Shown here piece by piece: positions 1 through 5,243 of a stretch of DNA of 9,625 bases. The stretch comes from CAZMUN01 sp964569815. Lineage in GTDB: Archaea > Iainarchaeota > Iainarchaeia > Iainarchaeales > GCA-2688035. How positions within the stretch are numbered: position 1 is the first letter of the stretch; each line of letters opens with the position of its first letter. The stretch lies in the NCBI GenBank assembly GCA_964569815.1, contig CAZMUN010000040.1:1-9625 (forward strand). Direction: 5' to 3'. The translations under genes and the position numbers were made by a program. Under the pieces are notes generated by a model, which worked only from the letters and a program-made list of their open reading frames with translations, did no database searches and was not told the origin of the DNA.

Positions 1-1
1 T

Positions 2-331
2 TTATTCTGCTGCTGCCCTGTGGCACCTTCCCCTGAATCCATCTTTCATCTTAGGGCATCCTTCAGCGCCATGACATCCTCTGCCATTCTGATGCCTCAG
101 GCAATCGCCGGCATTGTCGCAGACGCCATCTTCATCAGCATCCGCAAATCCACCCGCCTGCTCCTTGTAAGGGCAATCGCCGGCATTGTCGCAGACGCCA
201 TCTTCATCAGCATCCACAAATCCCGCGGCTGGAACAGTTTCAGTGCCTTGAGCAAACGCAAACCCCGTTAGGGTTAATAGCCCGATAACAAGAATTGCTC
301 CAATGCCTATTCCTACTATTTTTCTATCCAT
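2..331 (-). CDS. Secreted Asp/Cys-rich protein with tandem DxDxDGxC repeats
   Basis: Complete 109-residue protein (ATG start, TAA stop). Residues 1-27 look like a cleavable signal peptide: a basic start, a hydrophobic core, then AFA before Gln28. Two nearly identical 17-residue units follow (37-53 and 61-77), each with D-x-D-x-D-G-x-C-D then G-D-C, resembling thrombospondin type-3 or EF-hand-like calcium loops. The tail (80-109) is rich in Cys, His, Arg and Lys (Cys86, Cys92, Cys103; His81-type positions). The seven Cys are all outside the signal peptide and could form disulfides or bind metal. A strong Shine-Dalgarno sequence (GGAGGTG, 340-346) lies 8 bases before the ATG. The gene is divergent from a membrane-anchored regulator, and its likely TATA box lies inside a palindrome. 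I infer calcium or metal binding outside the cell; the exact function is unknown. The two units come from a recent in-frame duplication. Confidence 0.75.
   Translation of the reverse strand: MDRKIVGIGIGAILVIGLLTLTGFAFAQGTETVPAAGFVDADEDGVCDNAGDCPYKEQAGGFADADEDGVCDNAGDCLRHQNGRGCHGAEGCPKMKDGFRGRCHRAAAE
100..151. repeat. Direct repeat copy 1 (52 bp)
   Basis: First copy of a 52-base direct repeat within the secreted-protein gene. It matches the copy at 172-223 with one mismatch (position 144 G against 216 A). The start-to-start distance is 72 bases, exactly 24 codons, so the duplication is in frame. It encodes the D-x-D-x-D-G-x-C unit. Confidence 0.9.
172..223. repeat. Direct repeat copy 2 (52 bp)
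   Basis: Second copy of the 52-base in-frame repeat. The near-identity at DNA level, including third codon positions, points to a recent tandem duplication or gene conversion rather than old protein repeats. Confidence 0.9.
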
Positions 332-374
332 TTTGTTTTCACCTCCGGTAATTTTACCTATATTTCATGTCTGT

Positions 375-453
375 GAAACCATATATAATGGTTTGCTGAA
401 ACCAATGGCCCGGGTTTCAAACTTATGAAACTTGGTTTCAATCAATAGAAACC
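375..453. promoter_or_regulatory. Operator array of GAAACC/GGTTTC half-sites
   Basis: Seven half-sites lie in 79 bases between divergent genes. GAAAC(C) on the plus strand starts at 375, 398, 427 and 448; the reverse form GGTTT(C) starts at 390, 413 and 434. They pair into perfect inverted repeats: AAACCAT at 376-382 with ATGGTTT at 388-394; TGAAACC at 397-403 with GGTTTCA at 413-419; TGAAAC at 426-431 with GTTTCA at 435-440. Same-strand spacing is 21-29 bases, near two helical turns. The first palindrome encloses TTATATAT (388-381, minus strand), the probable TATA box of the secreted-protein gene, so binding there should block it. The adjacent winged-helix regulator is the obvious candidate binder; this is inference. 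Confidence 0.6.
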
Positions 454-463
454 AATAGCAACC

Positions 464-471
464 TTTAAATA
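464..471 (+). promoter_or_regulatory. TATA box for the 494 regulator gene
   Basis: TTTAAATA, centred about 27 bases before the ATG at 494, with no Shine-Dalgarno sequence in between. This is the spacing of an archaeal leaderless promoter. It lies just downstream of the last half-site of the operator array. Confidence 0.65.
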
Positions 472-493
472 GTTATTATACATTACTTCAATA

Positions 494-1054
494 ATGAACC
501 TAAAAAACAGGAGATGGCTATTGCCGATATCGGTTATGGCCTTATTAGGCATTATTCTTATTGTATGGCACAGCCTCTTCCAAGATTTTGGTAGTTATCC
601 TGTAACAAATCATGGCATTTGCCCAAGGATGGTTCCTAATTATCTTTTATGGCTGTCTTTGATTTTAATGGTAGTTGGGGTTGTTCCTATATCCTATTAC
701 TTTATATCAAAAAGATTAGAGGAGAAGATGGAAAAGAATATTAGCGCAATAACTAAATTAGTAGACCGTGGGATTAAAACGAGTGCAAAAGGTGAAAAAA
801 TTAGGCGGAAGGATAATGGAAATATCTTAAAGCTCCTTAACCCCAATGAGAAAAAAGTGGTTGAAAGAATCATTGAAAACAAAGGCAGTGTCTTGCAGTC
901 TGAAATCAGCAGAATGGATGGCATGACTAAGCTAAAGGCACATAGGACACTAAATGGATTGAAGAGAAAAGGCGTAGTCAAATTGGAGCCTTATGGAAAA
1001 ACCAACCGTATAACGCTAAGTAAAGACATTCAAGAAATTGTGTCAAAATTTTAA
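494..1054 (+). CDS. Membrane-anchored winged-helix transcriptional regulator
   Basis: 186 residues. Two transmembrane helices (about 9-27 and 49-71) flank a short extracytoplasmic loop containing Cys43. A basic, charged linker (72-112) leads to a C-terminal winged helix-turn-helix (about 115-178). Its pattern is L-N-P-N-E-K-K, helix, G-S-V-L-Q-S-E-I as the second helix, K-x-K-A-H-R-T-L as the recognition helix, then K-x-K-G-V-V and a beta wing. Archaeal MarR/DUF7343-type regulators share this layout, which puts a DNA-binding domain on the inner membrane face so that a signal outside or in the membrane can reach the promoter. The ATG fits a leaderless start. The upstream half-site array suggests it controls itself and the divergent secreted protein. 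The gene at 1094-1615 has the same architecture. Signal and target are unproven. Confidence 0.75.
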   Translation: MNLKNRRWLLPISVMALLGIILIVWHSLFQDFGSYPVTNHGICPRMVPNYLLWLSLILMVVGVVPISYYFISKRLEEKMEKNISAITKLVDRGIKTSAKGEKIRRKDNGNILKLLNPNEKKVVERIIENKGSVLQSEISRMDGMTKLKAHRTLNGLKRKGVVKLEPYGKTNRITLSKDIQEIVSKF

Positions 1055-1093
1055 TAGTGCTGACATAGGCCAACAGCTCAATGGCTGTAGAAA

Positions 1094-1615
1094 CTACTTA
1101 ATAAAAAGCGCCTTGAAGTCATTATCCAAAATCACTTTTTTAGTCATGCCTTTTTTTTCTTTCTGCAGTATGCCCTTGGATTCGAGAGCCAATAGCCGCC
1201 TATGCAGTTTGACCGAACTCAAACCAGTTGCGCCGCCAAGCTGGCTCTGTGTGGCTTCCCCCTCCAGTTTAATTATTTCCTGTAATATCTTTTTTTCTTC
1301 AGGGGCTAAGAAATTAAGGGTTTTTTCCACGTCGCCAAAAATTTGCTTTTTTTCTTTTGAAAAAGACTCGGATAAAGAATAATATGTTAAAATTCCGACA
1401 AACACGCCTAAAGACGACAACGCCGCGATTACGATCGGCAAGGATGCCCTGCAGCTGCAATCCGCGCCATATAGTTCCCTAACAAGATAAATTGACAGCA
1501 TAACGATAAAGGTAAATCCCATCACCAGCGCCACGGCAAGAAGCACATTATTCAAACTATTTTTTTCTTGCAAATTATGAAATCGTATTTTATCCACCCG
1601 CCGCCAGTAAAACAT
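1094..1615 (-). CDS. Second membrane-anchored winged-helix regulator (paralogue)
   Basis: 173 residues from the ATG at 1615. Two membrane helices (about 24-44 and 60-81) enclose a loop with Cys53-Ser-Cys55. A linker leads to a C-terminal winged helix (about 102-165). That domain aligns with the convergent gene at 494: L-x-P-x-E-K-K, I-I, G, Q-S, G, K-x-H-R, L, K-G, G-x-T and a late Asp recur in the same order. The gene ends in TAG, 40 bases from the stop of its paralogue, tail to tail. The start is uncertain. TTG at 1630 lies almost against the TATA box, and GTG at 1597 is also possible. The best TATA (TTTAAATA, 1638-1631) predicts transcription near 1609, so the GTG start is a real alternative to the ATG. 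By inference it is a membrane-sited regulator; the CxC loop could sense redox state or metal. Confidence 0.7.
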   Translation of the reverse strand: MFYWRRVDKIRFHNLQEKNSLNNVLLAVALVMGFTFIVMLSIYLVRELYGADCSCRASLPIVIAALSSLGVFVGILTYYSLSESFSKEKKQIFGDVEKTLNFLAPEEKKILQEIIKLEGEATQSQLGGATGLSSVKLHRRLLALESKGILQKEKKGMTKKVILDNDFKALFIK

Positions 1616-1630
1616 ATTGGTAGGAATCAA

Positions 1631-1640
1631 TATTTAAATG
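1631..1640. promoter_or_regulatory. Symmetrical TATA box shared by divergent genes
   Basis: The core TTTAAA (1633-1638) reads the same on both strands, with flanking T-A and T-G. On the plus strand its centre is 26.5 bases before the ATG of the lipoprotein gene (1662), ideal for a leaderless message. On the minus strand it is the only good TATA box for the regulator gene, with a predicted start near 1609. No other TATA candidate in the intergenic space is comparable. Confidence 0.55.
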
Positions 1641-1661
1641 TTTTTCGGGCTTATTTGTTTC

Positions 1662-2171
1662 ATGAAGAAAGCTTTTGCAGCAATTTTTGTATTAGCCGTC
1701 ATGCTCCTGCTTTTATCCGGCTGCATTGAAACCGAACCATTGCAAGGAGAAAACAATGGTTTGAAACAGGCAGGAGAACCTGAAAGCAATTTGCTTCCAA
1801 CACTGGATGCTCCTGGGGAGAATGCTGATTTAAATGCTGAGATAAGCCTTTCTGTTTCAACCGGCAAAGAAGAGTATGGTTCGCATGAAGAAGCCGTAAT
1901 AACAGTTATTGCAACCGCTTCTGAAGGCATCGAAAGCGCAGTAGTCAAGATTTGGGGAGTTGCCCCTTATTCCAAAAACTATATTGAAAGCGAGAAAACT
2001 GTTGATTTGAATGAAGGCGAAAATTTAATTGAGTTTGTTGAAACCACGCCTTACTGCACTGCCGGATGCGGCGGCGTTTATCCAGGCCCTTACGATTTGC
2101 ACGCGTCAGTTGAAGCAAATGGAAAAGAATTGGCCGGCGCAAAAACAACAATAACCTTGGCAAGCCACTAG
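1662..2171 (+). CDS. Predicted lipoprotein with Ig-like beta-rich domain
   Basis: 169 residues. An upstream in-frame ATG at 1638 lies inside the TATA box, so the start is placed at 1662, where a leaderless transcript would begin. Residues 1-20 form a lipoprotein signal ending in the lipobox L-L-S-G-C (Cys21 would be the lipidated residue). A low-complexity Glu/Asn/Pro-rich linker (22-60) follows, then a beta-strand-rich domain (61-169) with alternating hydrophobic residues and the pattern N-E-G-E-N-L-I-E, like CARDB or other Ig-like adhesion domains. Cys132 and Cys136 sit in a P-Y-C-T-A-G-C-G-G turn and may form a disulfide or bind metal. It is divergent from, and may share a promoter with, the second membrane-anchored regulator, so it is a plausible target of it. 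I recognise no named family; function unknown. Confidence 0.65.
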   Translation: MKKAFAAIFVLAVMLLLLSGCIETEPLQGENNGLKQAGEPESNLLPTLDAPGENADLNAEISLSVSTGKEEYGSHEEAVITVIATASEGIESAVVKIWGVAPYSKNYIESEKTVDLNEGENLIEFVETTPYCTAGCGGVYPGPYDLHASVEANGKELAGAKTTITLASH

Positions 2172-2199
2172 GCCTTTTTTTGGCTGCTTTTTTTGTTTT
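2172..2199 (+). terminator. Poly-T terminator after lipoprotein gene
   Basis: Two runs of seven T (2175-2181 and 2188-2194) and a further T4 directly follow the TAG stop, with no strong hairpin. Archaeal RNA polymerase terminates at such U-tracts. The position, just before the promoter of the PadR operon, fits. Confidence 0.6.
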
Positions 2200-2237
2200 C
2201 CGGTTCTGTGTCTCAGGGTATTGCCCAACCAAAAGCC

Positions 2238-2262
2238 TTATATATGTAACATTGTTATATAG
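2238..2262 (+). promoter_or_regulatory. TATA box and overlapping palindrome of PadR operon
   Basis: TTATATAT (2238-2245) is the TATA box, centred about 25 bases before GTG at 2267. Overlapping its downstream half is an inverted repeat with arms TAAC (2247-2250) and GTTA (2254-2257). It extends to 2243-2261 with one unpaired position per side and includes the core ATGT-A-ACAT. PadR-family operators often have ATGT/ACAT symmetry. Binding here would block TBP or polymerase, so autorepression by the first gene of the operon is likely. Confidence 0.55.
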
Positions 2263-2266
2263 TATT

Positions 2267-2632
2267 GTGTGTGAAAAGAAATGCAATTGCGGGTATCCTG
2301 AAAAGAGCTGGCTGCAGTTTATGGTGCTTGTGGTTGTTTGTGGAAAGCCTTCTTACGGCTATGAAATAATCAAAGAGGTTTGTGAAATCACTGAAGGAAG
2401 GCACGAAGTGAAATCGGGTACCATGTATACTACGCTGAGGCGAATGGAACAAAGCAAGCTTGTGTCTTCAAAGTGGGAAAAAAACGACAGCGGACCTGAC
2501 AAAAGAATATATAAAATAACTCCGAAAGGAAAAACGTTTCTTAAGAAGTGGCTTGAAATGGTTATGGAACGAAAGAAAATGCTGGACAAAATGGCTGGTT
2601 TTTACAAAAAACATTTTGGAGGCAAAAAATGA
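2267..2632 (+). CDS. PadR-family transcriptional regulator
   Basis: 121 residues from a GTG at 2267, chosen because it falls about 25 bases after the TATA centre and keeps the N-terminal helix; ATG at 2321 would remove it. The winged helix shows the PadR pattern: L-Q-F-M-V-L helix, G-K-P-S-Y-G-Y-E-I (about 26-34), then S-G-T-M-Y-T-T-L-R-R-M as recognition helix. The wing follows, ending with K-R-I-Y-K-I-T-P-K-G (the usual Y-x-I/L-T-x-x-G). A C-terminal helix (about 88-118) would dimerise. PadR proteins usually repress a neighbouring transporter or detoxification operon and release DNA on binding a small molecule. Unusual are the Cys at 2, 6 and 8 at the very N-terminus, plus Cys25 and Cys39, which could bind metal or sense thiols; this is speculation. 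The gene overlaps the next one by ATGA. Confidence 0.8.
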   Translation: MCEKKCNCGYPEKSWLQFMVLVVVCGKPSYGYEIIKEVCEITEGRHEVKSGTMYTTLRRMEQSKLVSSKWEKNDSGPDKRIYKITPKGKTFLKKWLEMVMERKKMLDKMAGFYKKHFGGKK

Positions 2633-2853
2633 GGGCAAAGCGCTTTCTGGGACTCTTGTGCATTTCCACATTTATTGTGACGGCCTTGACTTCCATTCCG
2701 CTCTTTGTTAACTATATCAGCGGGGTTGCCCCAAAATTCCAGCTCCTTGCGGATTTGCATGCCTGGTTTGGTGCCGCTTTCATAATTTTCGCGTTAACAA
2801 GGATTGCAACAAACAGGCGGTTTGTGAAGGCAATGCTTAAAGGAGGGGCTTAA
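2629..2853 (+). CDS. Small two-helix membrane protein
   Basis: 74 residues, starting in an ATGA overlap with the PadR gene, so translation is probably coupled. Two hydrophobic segments (about 6-31 and 38-60) predict two membrane helices with a basic C-terminus (T-N-R-R-F-V-K-A). The second helix carries L-A-D-L-H-A-W-F-G with one His (His44), faintly like haem-binding DUF4405 proteins, but a single His is not enough to claim haem. No confident family. Its place between the regulator and the cupin/ABC genes suggests a role as accessory subunit or sensor for the exporter. Confidence 0.65.
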   Translation: MRAKRFLGLLCISTFIVTALTSIPLFVNYISGVAPKFQLLADLHAWFGAAFIIFALTRIATNRRFVKAMLKGGA

Positions 2854-2854
2854 A

Positions 2855-3160
2855 ATGTACATCAAGAACTTGGTTTCCAGGGCGAAATTTTTGCCGGAAA
2901 GGCCAGTTAAAGAAGATATTCTCAAATCAGGGAATTTTAATATTGTTGTTGTTGGCTTGGAAAAGAACCAGGAAATAAAGCCCCATCCCGAGCCTTATGC
3001 CGTATTCTTTTTTGTACTGCAGGGCAAAGGCATTTTTACCTGCGGGAAAGGTGAAATAGAATTGGCTAAAGGAGACTCTGTTTTCATGGGTTTGGATGAA
3101 GTCAGGGGAATTAAGTGCATTGAGAAATTGACGATTCTGGGGGTTCAGGATGGCCACTGA
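2855..3160 (+). CDS. Small cupin-domain protein
   Basis: 101 residues, ATG preceded by a strong Shine-Dalgarno sequence (GGAGG, about 2841-2846) in a one-base gap after the previous gene. It forms a single cupin barrel. Motif 1 is recognisable around 42-59 (K-P-H-P-E-P, six residues, then L-Q-G-K-G) and motif 2 around 66-85 (G-E-I-E-L-A-K-G-D-S-V-F). In a classic cupin two His, a Glu and a later His hold the metal. Here only His44 is clear, Glu46 replaces the second His, and motif 2 has no His. The metal site is therefore degenerate and the barrel may bind a ligand rather than catalyse. The 3' end overlaps the ABC ATPase gene by 11 bases. Possible roles are ligand sensing or sugar/isomer handling linked to the exporter. 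Confidence 0.75.
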   Translation: MYIKNLVSRAKFLPERPVKEDILKSGNFNIVVVGLEKNQEIKPHPEPYAVFFFVLQGKGIFTCGKGEIELAKGDSVFMGLDEVRGIKCIEKLTILGVQDGH

Positions 3161-4085
3161 AACCAATAAAATCATTTGGGTAAAATCGTTAGTAAAAAAC
3201 TTCAACTCTTTTACAGCTGTGGACAACATAAGCTTTGAGGTTGGGAAAGGGGAAATCTTTGGCCTGCTTGGCCCGAACGGCGCAGGCAAAACCACTACAA
3301 TCAGAATGCTTACTGGAATATTCAAGCCCAACAGTGGCAGGATTTTTATAAAAAACCATGATTTGGAAAAGGAGCCATTGGAAGCAAAACAGGTTGTGGG
3401 GGTTGTCCCGGAAATGGCAAATGCTTACATTGACCTGTCCGCCTACCAAAACATGGAGCTGATAGGGGAATTATATGGCATGAAAAAGCAGAAAATACGG
3501 GCAAAAACCGATAGCTTGCTGAAATTGTTTGGCTTGCATGGGCGAATGCATGAAAAAGTAAAAACCTTTTCCAAGGGAATGAAACAGCGTTTAATTATTG
3601 CCATGGGCTTGATTAATGGCCCTGAACTATTGTTTTTGGACGAACCCACTTCCGGTCTTGACGTGGAAAGCGTCAGGCTGATACGAGAGCTTGTCAGAAA
3701 ATTTAATGATGAAGGGACAACCATTGTCCTGACAACCCACAACATAGAGGAAGCCGATAACCTGTGTGACAGGATTGCCATCATGAACCGCGGGAAAATT
3801 GTTGCACTGGACAGGCCTGCAAGATTAAAGCACTTAATTCAAAGCACTTCCTCCATTGAGGTTGCCTTTGAGAAAAAAGTGGATTTGGGGGAACTCAAGT
3901 TTAAGGACACGGGTTCAATAAAAAAGGCTGGCGATAAAATAAGGATTTACACTGAAAAACCAGAAGAAATTTTGGCCCCTCTGTTTGAATACGCCCGATT
4001 TTCAAAAAACAGGATTTTGTCCATTAACACCTTTGGCCCGCGCCTTGAAGACATATTTGTAAAGTTGACTGGTGAAGAAAAATGA
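3150..4085 (+). CDS. ABC transporter ATP-binding protein (ABC-2 exporter type)
   Basis: 311 residues, ATPase subunit of an exporter acting at the cytoplasmic face of the membrane. Walker A is G-P-N-G-A-G-K-T (41-48). The Q-loop region reads V-V-P-E-M, with Glu where Gln is usual. The signature is F-S-K-G-M-K-Q-R (140-147), a variant of LSGGQ. Walker B is L-L-F-L-D-E-P (160-166), the D-loop S-G-L-D (168-171) and the switch His197 in T-T-H-N. Residues 230-311 form the extra C-terminal domain typical of DrrA/NatA-like ATPases, ending G-P-R-L-E-D-I-F-V-K-L-T-G. Length is normal for the family. The permease gene follows with ATGA overlap, and PadR control fits drug, lipid or toxic-compound export. 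Substrate cannot be told from sequence. Confidence 0.92.
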   Translation: MATETNKIIWVKSLVKNFNSFTAVDNISFEVGKGEIFGLLGPNGAGKTTTIRMLTGIFKPNSGRIFIKNHDLEKEPLEAKQVVGVVPEMANAYIDLSAYQNMELIGELYGMKKQKIRAKTDSLLKLFGLHGRMHEKVKTFSKGMKQRLIIAMGLINGPELLFLDEPTSGLDVESVRLIRELVRKFNDEGTTIVLTTHNIEEADNLCDRIAIMNRGKIVALDRPARLKHLIQSTSSIEVAFEKKVDLGELKFKDTGSIKKAGDKIRIYTEKPEEILAPLFEYARFSKNRILSINTFGPRLEDIFVKLTGEEK

Positions 4086-4825
4086 ATCTCCTGGAGCAGC
4101 TGAGAAGGTCTTTGGCAATCACCAAAAAGGATTTGTCAATATACTATCTGAAAGGACCGGTGGTGATTTTTGGCTTGCTCTTGCCGGCATTTTTCTTCAT
4201 TTCTTTTGCCTTGGGCAAAGAACTTCCAATGGAGTTCTTGTTTCCCGGCTTGCTGGCAATGGCTCTTTTTTTCACGTCCACTTCCATTGGCCCAGCTATT
4301 GCGCCAACTGAAACAAGCACGAAAACCTTTGAAAGGCTTGTTTCGGCTCCAATACCTTTGTGGGCAATCATTTTGGGCGACATATTGGCGTCCTTTTTGT
4401 TCGGGCTCTTTATAACCGCGTTTGTCCTCTTGCTGGGCATTGCGTTGTTGGGAAATGGGTTTGTAACATTGAGCCTGGTGGCAGGCACTGTACTGGCTTC
4501 TTTTTGTTTTTCTGCATTTGGATTGGTTCTGTCTGCTCCGCCAACTGATAAGCCTTCCAACATAATGATGCTGTCTTCCCTGATAAAATTTCCCCTGGTT
4601 TTCATAAGCGGGGTATTCATTCCCCTCAGCCAAATGCCTGGTGCAACCAAACTCATATCCTTCATTTCCCCTTTAACATACTACACAGACATAGCCAGGC
4701 ACTCAGTCGAAGGCGCCAGTTATTTCCCGCCAACTCTAAACCTGCTAATGCTTTCAGGATTCACTGTCTTGTTTTTTGCAGTAGCCCTAATCTGGCACAA
4801 AAAAAGCCTGGCTAAAAGGTTTTAG
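4082..4825 (+). CDS. ABC-2 type transporter permease
   Basis: 247 residues, starting in the ATGA overlap with the ATPase gene. Six predicted membrane helices: about 26-45, 51-75, 94-120, 128-151, 163-181 and 221-239. The ABC-2 family marks are present: E-T-S-T-K-T-F-E-R-L-V-S-A-P-I coupling region after helix 2, then F-I-S-G-V-F-I-P-L-S-Q-M-P (174-186) and I-S-P-L-T-Y-Y-T-D (195-203) before the last helix. A homodimer with two ATPase subunits would make the complete exporter. It is the last gene of the operon. Export is the normal direction for this family; the substrate is unknown. Confidence 0.9.
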   Translation: MNLLEQLRRSLAITKKDLSIYYLKGPVVIFGLLLPAFFFISFALGKELPMEFLFPGLLAMALFFTSTSIGPAIAPTETSTKTFERLVSAPIPLWAIILGDILASFLFGLFITAFVLLLGIALLGNGFVTLSLVAGTVLASFCFSAFGLVLSAPPTDKPSNIMMLSSLIKFPLVFISGVFIPLSQMPGATKLISFISPLTYYTDIARHSVEGASYFPPTLNLLMLSGFTVLFFAVALIWHKKSLAKRF

Positions 4826-4861
4826 CTAAAAACCAAGCGCAATTCTATTCCTTCTCTTTTC

Positions 4862-4955
4862 TCAGGAATTCACAAGCTTGTTTATCACGCCATCGTAATT
4901 ATCGCCTTTTTTTGCCTAATTCTATTAGCCTGTTCAAGTCAAAGTATTTAAACTT
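4862..4955 (-). pseudogene. Frameshifted antitoxin-like remnant
   Basis: In the 154-base gap after the ABC operon, the minus strand reads F-D-L-N-R-L-I-E-L-G-K-K (4943-4908) up to a run of seven A (4913-4907). One base shift later it continues G-D-N-Y-D-G-V-I-N-K-L-V-N-S to a TGA at 4862. Joined, this resembles the L-K-E-L-G-K-K-G-E-S-Y-D-D-V-I-N-R-L-L signature of short archaeal antitoxin-like proteins (DUF7557/VapB-like). No start codon or N-terminal part is seen: reading upstream, the frame continues to the stop of the gene at 4980. A TATA-like TTTAAATA (4952-4945, minus strand) lies inside the remnant. The similarity is recognised by eye, over about 26 residues, so it is uncertain. No toxin partner is adjacent. 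Confidence 0.4.
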
Positions 4956-4979
4956 GTGTTTGCGTGAAATCGGCAGAAT

Positions 4980-5243
4980 CTACTGGAATGGGTTGCCGAA
5001 CAAATAGAGTGCCATAAAAGTGTGAACTAGAACGGATGCAATGAACAGCCACCAGTAATAGCAGTGCTTGCTGTAAAAGCGCTGAAAGTTTTTGTTGCCC
5101 ATGAACCTGTTTATTATGGGTGTTATTCCCATGCACCTGCATGACAAAAGCACAAGCAACAGGAAAACGATGTTGGTTATGCCTGCTGCAAACACTACTT
5201 TTAGTGCAAGTTCTGGGCTTATTCCTAAAACCATTGGATTCAC
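4980..5243 (-). CDS. Two-helix membrane protein coupled to cupredoxin
   Basis: 87 residues from a GTG at 5243 that overlaps the TGA of the cupredoxin gene (GTGA), implying coupled translation; an ATG at 5234 is the alternative. Two membrane helices are predicted (about 13-35 and 62-83). The connecting loop holds S-C-R-C-M-G (Cys35, Cys37), Asn/Arg-rich sequence and F-Y-S-K-H-C-Y-Y-W-W (His60, Cys61). The second helix includes His74. Cys and His near both membrane faces, beside a copper protein, suggest copper or electron transfer, but I recognise no named family and this is inference. It ends in TAG. Confidence 0.7.
   Translation of the reverse strand: MNPMVLGISPELALKVVFAAGITNIVFLLLVLLSCRCMGITPIINRFMGNKNFQRFYSKHCYYWWLFIASVLVHTFMALYLFGNPFQ

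Noticed and set aside
100..223. Short spaced repeats that could suggest a CRISPR array
   Set aside because: Only two copies, in frame within a coding gene, with a 20-base gap that encodes part of the same protein.
1073..1088. ACAGC / GCTGT hairpin between the convergent regulators
   Set aside because: A five-base stem with no adjoining T-run is too weak to call a terminator.
1638..1661. Upstream ATG start for the lipoprotein
   Set aside because: It overlaps the TATA box and would place eight residues before a textbook lipoprotein signal.
4136..4665. Long open frames on the minus strand under the ABC permease
   Set aside because: Their compositions (Gln/Arg/Lys-rich, no domains) are those of antisense shadows of a well-supported permease gene.
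4811..4826. GCTAAAA / TTTTAGC inverted repeat at the permease stop as a terminator
   Set aside because: The two-base gap is too short for a good hairpin and no T-run follows on the plus strand.
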